Shown here: positions 1-4,054 of the stretch, piece after piece | Layout of the letters: every line of letters starts with the position of its first letter | Numbering within the stretch: position 1 is the first letter of the stretch | Assembly (NCBI GenBank): GCA_002368805.1 | Contig: DFFH01000099.1 | Span: 1 to 5,732 of the forward strand | DNA: 5,732 nt | Direction of reading: 5' to 3' | From: Mageeibacillus sp. UBA3781 | Lineage (GTDB): Bacteria; Bacillota; Clostridia; Saccharofermentanales; Saccharofermentanaceae | Program-made: the position numbers and the translations under genes | The notes under the pieces: generated by a model | Database searches by the model: none | The model's input: only the letters and a program-made list of their open reading frames with translations | What the model was told of the DNA's origin: nothing

Positions 1-438
1 TTCCCGGGTGAGATCCGCGCGATCGAGATCACACCGGAAAGACCGATCATCGCCCAGAAAAGTGCTTTTCTCGCATCGACTGAAGGCGTTAAACTCAGCA
101 TCTTCTTCAGAAAGAAGATCGGTGCGGGGTTCTTCGGCGGCGAAGGATTTATCATGCAGAAACTCTCCGGTACCGGCCTTGCGTTCGTGGAGATCGACGG
201 ATCGATCGTCGAGTATGATCTTCTCCCGGGACAGACCATGCTGATCGATACCGGTTATCTCGCGATGATGGAAGAGACTGTATCGATGGACATCACGATG
301 GTCCACGGCGCGAAGAATGTATTCTTCGGCGGTGAGGGCCTCTTTAACACAGTCGTCACCGGCCCGGGTAAGGTATGGATCCAGACGATGCCGATCGGTA
401 AGATCGTGAATCTGATCGGTTCTGCATTCAGGACCTGA
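1..438 (+). CDS. AIM24 / TIGR00266 family protein, C-terminal part (5' end outside window)
   Basis: Open from the first base in frame 1 to a TGA at 436-438, giving 145 visible residues; the start lies upstream. The sequence looks like the AIM24 (formerly DUF124) family, a beta-rich fold of poorly defined function named after a yeast mitochondrial protein. Visible support is a glycine-rich FFGGEG motif that occurs twice (visible residues 44-49 and 108-113), then a GPG followed by KVWIQTMP (from residue 121), which is the typical C-terminal end of the family. Family members are usually somewhat over 200 residues, so roughly the last 60% is present. No membrane segment or catalytic motif is seen in the visible part. 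A strong terminator follows 30 bases after the stop, so this gene ends its transcription unit and is probably not co-transcribed with rsmE. The ATG at 154 is internal, not the start, because family-like sequence continues upstream of it. The family call is from recognition; the cellular role is unknown. Confidence 0.8.
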   Translation, partial: FPGEIRAIEITPERPIIAQKSAFLASTEGVKLSIFFRKKIGAGFFGGEGFIMQKLSGTGLAFVEIDGSIVEYDLLPGQTMLIDTGYLAMMEETVSMDITMVHGAKNVFFGGEGLFNTVVTGPGKVWIQTMPIGKIVNLIGSAFRT

Positions 439-467
439 TCCAAAAGCACTGTTAGATGAACTTTACG

Positions 468-501
468 AAGCGGGCTGCCTTCAGGGCGGCCCGCTTTTCT
501 T
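468..501 (+). terminator. Intrinsic terminator after the AIM24-family gene
   Basis: An 8-bp perfect stem (468-475 pairs with 489-496, AAGCGGGC/GCCCGCTT) is extended inward by a T-G wobble and three G-C pairs (476-479 with 485-488). The loop is five bases (480-484). The 3' arm runs into a T-rich tail, TTTTCTT, at 495-501. The GC-rich stem with immediate T tail, 30 bases past a stop codon, is a classic Rho-independent terminator. It separates the AIM24-family gene from rsmE. Confidence 0.88.
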
Positions 502-584
502 GCGCGGTGAAGGAGAAAAGCGAAGTTTCCCTATTTGTAAGGTGATTATAATACTGGGTGCTTCCTTGATTTTCAGGGTTTTTG

Positions 585-590
585 TATAAT
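585..590 (+). promoter_or_regulatory. Putative -10 box of the rsmE promoter
   Basis: A perfect TATAAT preceded directly by TG (TGTATAAT, 583-590) sits 32 bases before the rsmE ATG. It lies in an AT-rich region just after a strong terminator, where a promoter is needed. The -35 region at 17-bp spacing (562-567, TTCCTT) is poor, so only the -10 element is supported. A transcript starting about 7 bases downstream would have a leader of roughly 26 bases carrying the AGGAG site. A second TATAAT at 547-552 is an alternative. Confidence 0.5.
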
Positions 591-610
591 GGGGAGTAGA
601 TATTTTCAGT

Positions 611-615
611 AGGAG
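611..615 (+). promoter_or_regulatory. Ribosome binding site of rsmE
   Basis: AGGAG lies 7 bases before the ATG at 623. This is good spacing, and it fixes the rsmE start at an ATG whose product begins MTRLFIE, typical of the family's N-terminus. Confidence 0.8.
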
Positions 616-622
616 CAGAAGC

Positions 623-1369
623 ATGACCAGACTTTTTATCGAAACGAAAATAGAGGAAGGGATCTCTACCTGGGAGATCGGCGGCGATAATGCGCGGTAT
701 CTCTCGGATGTGCTTCGCATGCGTCCGGGCGAGGAACTGATCCTCTGCGACAGTATGCGGACTGACCATGTTTGTGAGATCGTTTCCGTGTCAAAAGCAC
801 TGGTCGCTGTTTCTATCCGTGACCGACATCCAAACGCGAATGAACCGAAGTTTGAAGCGACGATATACCAGGGTCTGGCGAAGGGGGAGAGGATGGATCT
901 TTCTATCCAGAAGTCCGTCGAACTGGGCGCGACAAGATATGTACCGACCGTCTGCTCCCGCTCGATCGTGAAGATCAAGGACGGAAAAGACGGAAAGCGC
1001 GACCGCTGGCAGGCGATCGCCCTGGAGGCGGCAAGACAGTGCGGGCGCGGGTTAGTTCCGAAGGTGGAGAATGTGATGGACTTAAAATCCGCACTGAAAG
1101 AGGCGCAGGAAACCTGCGATCTGGTGCTTTTCCCGTGGGAAGAGGAAAAGGAAGGATCTCTTGGGAAGATCCTCGCGCCGGTAGACTTTGAGAATCACCC
1201 GAAGATCGCGGTCTTTATCGGGCCGGAGGGTGGATTTGCAGAGGAAGAGGCGAAGATAGCAGAAGAGTCCGGTGCCAAGCTCGTGACACTCGGGAAGAGG
1301 ATCCTCCGCACAGAGACGGCGGCGCCTGCAGTTCTTGCGATGCTGGTCTATCGGAGTGAGCTAAATTAG
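623..1369 (+). CDS. rsmE: 16S rRNA (uracil1498-N3)-methyltransferase RsmE
   Basis: A 248-residue protein, the usual RsmE length. RsmE transfers a methyl group from S-adenosylmethionine to N3 of U1498 (E. coli numbering) in 16S rRNA, in the decoding region of the assembled 30S subunit; it is cytoplasmic. It has the family's two-part build: an N-terminal PUA-like RNA-binding domain (about residues 1-70, with HVLR-like YLSDVLRMRPG at 26-36), then a SPOUT methyltransferase domain. SPOUT motifs visible are KGERMD (87-92), the SVELG segment (98-102), EAARQCGR (135-142), GPEGG (200-204) and LGKRILRTETAAPA (223-236); the last two form the knotted SAM-binding site. ATG start with AGGAG 7 bases upstream. 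It ends 41 bases before hisS in the same orientation, with a possible hisS -10 box immediately after the TAG stop. No essential motif is missing and nothing suggests recent transfer. Confidence 0.95.
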   Translation: MTRLFIETKIEEGISTWEIGGDNARYLSDVLRMRPGEELILCDSMRTDHVCEIVSVSKALVAVSIRDRHPNANEPKFEATIYQGLAKGERMDLSIQKSVELGATRYVPTVCSRSIVKIKDGKDGKRDRWQAIALEAARQCGRGLVPKVENVMDLKSALKEAQETCDLVLFPWEEEKEGSLGKILAPVDFENHPKIAVFIGPEGGFAEEEAKIAEESGAKLVTLGKRILRTETAAPAVLAMLVYRSELN

Positions 1370-1371
1370 TG

Positions 1372-1377
1372 TATAAT
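1372..1377 (+). promoter_or_regulatory. Putative -10 box in front of hisS
   Basis: A perfect TATAAT again preceded directly by TG (TGTATAAT, 1370-1377) starts 3 bases after the rsmE stop and ends 33 bases before the hisS ATG, almost the same geometry as at rsmE. No good -35 hexamer is visible at 16-18 bp upstream, where the sequence is still rsmE coding. It could add transcription of hisS to read-through from rsmE. The short gap leaves no room for a T-box leader. Confidence 0.4.
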
Positions 1378-1410
1378 AAATTGTTTAGATAAGAGAAAGT
1401 GAGAAACTTT

Positions 1411-2673
1411 ATGAAATACAGTTGTCAGAAAGGCACGAAAGATATTCTGCCTGAGGAAGTTTATAAGTGGCAAAAAGCGGAAAGTGCTTTTGCAGAGATA
1501 TGCGGACAGTACGGATATAAAGAGATCCGTATCCCTACCTTCGAGCAGACGGATCTGTTCCTGCGCTCCGTCGGCGACACGACGGACGTCGTTCAAAAAG
1601 AGATGTACACCTTCGAGGATAAGGGCGGCCGCTCGATCACTCTCCGTCCGGAGGGAACCGCGGGTGTCGTCAGATCCTTCGTCGAGAACGGCATGAGCTC
1701 GCTTCCGAGCCCGGTCAGACTGTTCTATAACATCACGGCATTCCGCTACGAGAAGATGCAGAAGGGCCGCTACAGAGAGTTTCACCAGTTCGGCGTGGAA
1801 GCTTTTGGTGCAGAGGGACCGGCGATCGATGCCGAGATCATCAGCATCCTCGTGGCTTTCTTCGAGCGCATGGGATTAAAGAAGACGAAGCTGTGCATCA
1901 ACAGCATCGGCTGCCCGACCTGCCGCGCGGAGTATAACAAGATCCTGAAGGATTATTTCCGCCCGCACCTGTCCGAGATGTGTGAGGACTGTCAGTCGCG
2001 TTTCGAGAAGAACCCGCTCCGTATGATTGACTGCAAGGAAGAGAAGTGCGGCGCGATCGCGGCCAAAGCACCGAGACTCATCGACTATCTCTGCGATGAC
2101 TGTAAGGCGCATTTTGAGGGGCTGAAAGCAAACCTCGAAGCTCTTGGCATCTCCTATGAGATCGATTCCGGCATCGTAAGAGGCCTCGATTACTATACAA
2201 GAACCGTCTTCGAGTTTAAGTCCGAAAACGTCGGCTCGCAGGGTACGATCTGCGGTGGCGGACGTTACGACGGACTTGTTTCCGAGATCGGCGGACAGCC
2301 GACACCGGGTATCGGTTTTGCTATGGGTGCCGAGAGATTCCTCCTCGAGATGGAAGCACAGGGCATCGAGATCGAGAAAGATCAGAAGGTGCAGCTTTAT
2401 ATCGCGAACCTTTCGCCGGAGACACAGATCGAAGCGCAGAAACTGGCATTTGGTCTGAGAAAACAGGGCATCGGCTGCGAGATCGACCTGATGGGAAGAT
2501 CTTTCCGCGCGCAGATGAAGTATGCCGGAAAGACCGGTATCCCGTTCCTGCTCGTTCTGGGTGATGAGGAGATCAGTTCCGGCAAGGCGAAGCTGAAGGC
2601 CATGGCGGATGGTACAGAGAAAGAGATCGAGCTTTCCGGTATTGCGGATGCGATCCGTTCCTGGAACGCATAA
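1411..2673 (+). CDS. hisS: Histidyl-tRNA synthetase (HisRS), class II
   Basis: 420 residues, normal for bacterial HisRS, which joins histidine to tRNAHis using ATP in the cytoplasm. Class II motifs are in order: the N-terminal KGTKDILP (7-14), TLRPEGTAGVVRSF (77-90), motif 2 FRYE through QKGRYREFHQFG (111-128), the histidine-specific RGLDYYTRTVFEF (257-269, Arg257 matching the catalytic Arg259 of E. coli), GGGRYDGL (282-289) and motif 3 GIGFAMGAERF (300-310). An anticodon-binding domain fills about 325-420. The region between motif 2 and RGLDYY carries four cysteine pairs (168/171, 191/194, 208/213, 228/231), a possible metal site. The ATG at 1411 is preferred over an in-frame GTG at 1399: it places the KGTKDILP motif at the usual distance from the N-terminus, and GTGAG lies 7 bases upstream of it. 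Neither start has a strong ribosome binding site. It probably shares transcription with rsmE and lepB. Confidence 0.96.
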   Translation: MKYSCQKGTKDILPEEVYKWQKAESAFAEICGQYGYKEIRIPTFEQTDLFLRSVGDTTDVVQKEMYTFEDKGGRSITLRPEGTAGVVRSFVENGMSSLPSPVRLFYNITAFRYEKMQKGRYREFHQFGVEAFGAEGPAIDAEIISILVAFFERMGLKKTKLCINSIGCPTCRAEYNKILKDYFRPHLSEMCEDCQSRFEKNPLRMIDCKEEKCGAIAAKAPRLIDYLCDDCKAHFEGLKANLEALGISYEIDSGIVRGLDYYTRTVFEFKSENVGSQGTICGGGRYDGLVSEIGGQPTPGIGFAMGAERFLLEMEAQGIEIEKDQKVQLYIANLSPETQIEAQKLAFGLRKQGIGCEIDLMGRSFRAQMKYAGKTGIPFLLVLGDEEISSGKAKLKAMADGTEKEIELSGIADAIRSWNA

Positions 2674-2744
2674 AGTGAAGGCTGTCTTGGAGTGTAAACA
2701 AAGAGAAGTGAAGCTCTGACGGGACAGTGGAAAGAAGAGAAAAG

Positions 2745-2758
2745 CAGACGATCGTCTG
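2745..2758. repeat. Perfect 14-base palindrome touching the lepB ribosome binding site
   Basis: CAGACGATCGTCTG reads the same on both strands. Its last G is the first base of the GGAGG Shine-Dalgarno at 2758-2762. In RNA it could form a 5-bp stem with a GATC loop. It could be a protein-binding dyad or a local mRNA fold, but a palindrome of this length is not very improbable by chance in a window of this size. Confidence 0.4.
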
Positions 2759-2762
2759 GAGG
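2758..2762 (+). promoter_or_regulatory. Ribosome binding site of lepB
   Basis: GGAGG ends 5 bases before the ATG at 2768. This strong site shows that translation starts ahead of the acidic extension. The ATG codons near the transmembrane segment (for example at 3497) have no comparable site, so the extension is really part of the protein. Confidence 0.85.
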
Positions 2763-2767
2763 TTTGG

Positions 2768-4033
2768 ATGAAAAAACATAACCGTGAACAAGAGAATAGT
2801 CAGCCTGAGAAACATTCCTGGTTCAAGTCGAAAAAGGACGACGCGAAGCAAGAGGTTACTGAAGAAGTTAAAGAAGAAGTTTCTGAAGAGGTTACCGATG
2901 TCGCTGAAGACGTCGCTGAAAGTGCTGAAAAAGTAACGGAAGTAGCGACAAATGATGAAATAGTCGAGAAAGTCGCTGAAGACGTCGCTGAAAAAGTAAC
3001 GGATGTAGCGACAAATGATGAAATAGTCGAGAAAGTCGCTGAAGACGTCGCTGAAAACACTGAAAAAGTAACGGATGTAGCGACAAATGAAGCGGATGCT
3101 GAAGAATCTGAAGCAGGAACTGCAGCGGATGCGATTGCGGAACTGGTGACCGAATCCAATCCTGAACCGAAACCGGAGACAGAGTCTGAGACGAATAGTA
3201 TTTCTGAGGCTGCGGCGATCATTCCTGTTGCAGCATTGGCGGAACTTGCAAAGCAAGAAGATTCTGAGATCGCAGAACTAGAGTCTGGAGCTGAAACTGA
3301 GTCTGATGCTACAGTTGGAGAATCAAAAGAAAACGAAGAATCCGAAGCGGAAGACGAAGAAGAAACTGATAAAGAAGAGTCTGACGAGGAAGACGAAGAG
3401 TCTGACGAGGACGAAGACGAAGAAACTGACAAGAAAGCGGCTAAGGCGAAGAAGAAGGACAGAGAGGAGTCGCAGAAGGAAAAGAGCGCTCTTTATATGT
3501 TCTTTGACACCATCAAGTTTGTCGCGATCGGACTTCTGATCGGTATCCTTCTGGTTGTTTTCGTCATCCAGAGAAACGATGTGTATGGCAGCTCGATGGA
3601 GCCGACGCTCTACTCCGGTGATGCGGTATTTGTTGAGATGATCTCTGTTTATACCGGTAACTTTGACCGTGGTGATATCATCACGATCGATGCAAAGGGC
3701 ATGGAGGGTTACTCTCATGAGGAAAATCTGATCAAGCGTATCGTCGGTCTTCCCGGCGAGACGATCAAGATCGCGGATGGTGATGTGTATATCAACGGCC
3801 AGCTTCTCGATGAGTCTGACTATCTGCCGGCAGGCACGAAGACATATGTCGGTGCCGAGGGACAGAGCCGCGGTTATGACGAGATGACGCTGGGCCCGGA
3901 TGAGTATTACTGCATGGGTGATAACCGTGGCGGAAGTAATGACAGCCGCCGAATGGGACCATTTAAGAAGAGCCAGATCGACGCGAAAGTTCTCGCGAGG
4001 ATCTACCCCTTCAACAAGATGAAATTTTTCTAA
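2768..4033 (+). CDS. lepB: Type I signal peptidase with a long acidic repetitive N-terminal extension
   Basis: 421 residues. The C-terminal 180 or so form a complete Gram-positive-type signal peptidase I (family S26), which removes signal peptides from exported proteins at the outer face of the membrane. Order: one transmembrane helix (about 245-267), the catalytic serine in GSSMEPTL (Ser276), the general-base lysine in IKRIVGLPGE (Lys323), and the GDNRGGSNDSRRMG box (384-397). The first 240 residues are foreign to the usual enzyme: four EVxE units (29-44), three repeats of about 21-24 residues (45-113), a low-complexity stretch, a Glu/Asp block (27 of residues 185-223 are acidic), and a lysine-rich stretch (222-239) next to the membrane. 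There is no Phe, Tyr, Trp or Cys from 20 to 242, suggesting a disordered or purely helical cytoplasmic tail. The start is set by GGAGG 5 bases upstream. lepA begins 21 bases after the TAA stop, which is followed at once by TAG. Function of the tail is unknown. Confidence 0.93.
   Translation: MKKHNREQENSQPEKHSWFKSKKDDAKQEVTEEVKEEVSEEVTDVAEDVAESAEKVTEVATNDEIVEKVAEDVAEKVTDVATNDEIVEKVAEDVAENTEKVTDVATNEADAEESEAGTAADAIAELVTESNPEPKPETESETNSISEAAAIIPVAALAELAKQEDSEIAELESGAETESDATVGESKENEESEAEDEEETDKEESDEEDEESDEDEDEETDKKAAKAKKKDREESQKEKSALYMFFDTIKFVAIGLLIGILLVVFVIQRNDVYGSSMEPTLYSGDAVFVEMISVYTGNFDRGDIITIDAKGMEGYSHEENLIKRIVGLPGETIKIADGDVYINGQLLDESDYLPAGTKTYVGAEGQSRGYDEMTLGPDEYYCMGDNRGGSNDSRRMGPFKKSQIDAKVLARIYPFNKMKFF
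2852..2899 (+). repeat. Four 12-base units coding EVxE/D in the lepB extension
   Basis: Four consecutive 12-base units of the form GAR-GTT-NNN-GAA (the last ends GAT) code EVTE, EVKE, EVSE and EVTD (residues 29-44). They differ mostly in the third codon and directly precede the longer repeats. Confidence 0.7.
2900..3088 (+). repeat. Tandem repeat of 63-72 bases in the lepB extension
   Basis: Three direct, in-frame units begin at 2900, 2972 and 3035, each opening with GTCGCTGAAGACGTCGCTGA. Unit 1 is 72 bases. Unit 2 is 63 bases, lacking nine bases that code SAE, and otherwise differs from unit 1 at one base that I can see. Unit 3 has NTE codons in place of SAE and diverges after about 3090. 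Agreement extends to synonymous positions, so the copies are recent duplications. Encoded core: VAEDVAE, optional three residues, KVT(D/E)VATN, with DEIVEK in the first two units. Confidence 0.92.
3374..3411 (+). repeat. Short direct repeat in the Glu/Asp block of lepB
   Basis: GAAGAGTCTGACGAGGA occurs at 3374-3390 and again at 3395-3411, a 21-base (seven-codon) offset coding EESDEED and EESDEDE. It suggests that this acidic block also grew by in-frame duplication. Confidence 0.75.
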
Positions 4034-4054
4034 TAGAAAGCAATAAACACGAAC

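Larger units (their letters stand above)
502..622 (+). other. Intergenic leader region between the terminator and rsmE
   Basis: This stretch is more AT-rich than the flanking genes. It contains two TATAAT hexamers (547-552 and 585-590), a small imperfect hairpin (564-569 with 573-578, including one G-T pair) followed by five Ts, and the rsmE ribosome binding site at its end. I see no convincing small ORF, no T-box or riboswitch consensus and no tRNA-like fold. Confidence 0.6.
2674..2767 (+). other. hisS-lepB intergenic spacer
   Basis: 94 bases, purine-rich on the + strand. I see no stem-loop with a T tail and no clear -10 box, so read-through from hisS is the simplest reading. The only structured element is the 14-base palindrome at 2745-2758, next to the lepB ribosome binding site. 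Confidence 0.5.

Noticed and set aside
564..583. Small hairpin plus five Ts as a second terminator or attenuator before rsmE
   Set aside because: The stem is six pairs including one G-T, with a three-base loop, so it is weak. It also overlaps the likely promoter spacer and would usually not be transcribed.
1370..1410. A T-box leader for hisS, common in Bacillota
   Set aside because: Only 41 bases separate rsmE and hisS, far too few. The longer region before rsmE also has no T-box consensus; its terminator is better explained as ending the AIM24-family gene.
1399..1410. GTG at 1399 as the hisS start, adding four residues
   Set aside because: It has no well-spaced ribosome binding site, and the ATG at 1411 puts KGTKDILP at the family's usual distance from the N-terminus.
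2900..3088. Repeats considered as a CRISPR array
   Set aside because: There are no unique spacers, all units keep the lepB reading frame, and unit lengths are multiples of three: coding tandem repeats.
2800..3432. A serine-rich 210-codon open frame on the - strand
   Set aside because: It is the antisense reading of the repetitive, Glu/Asp-rich lepB tail; its repeats simply mirror those of lepB.
3306..3539. Arg/Lys-rich + strand open frame inside lepB
   Set aside because: It is a frame-shifted reading of the GAA/GAC-rich acidic block, with no ribosome binding site and no independent support.
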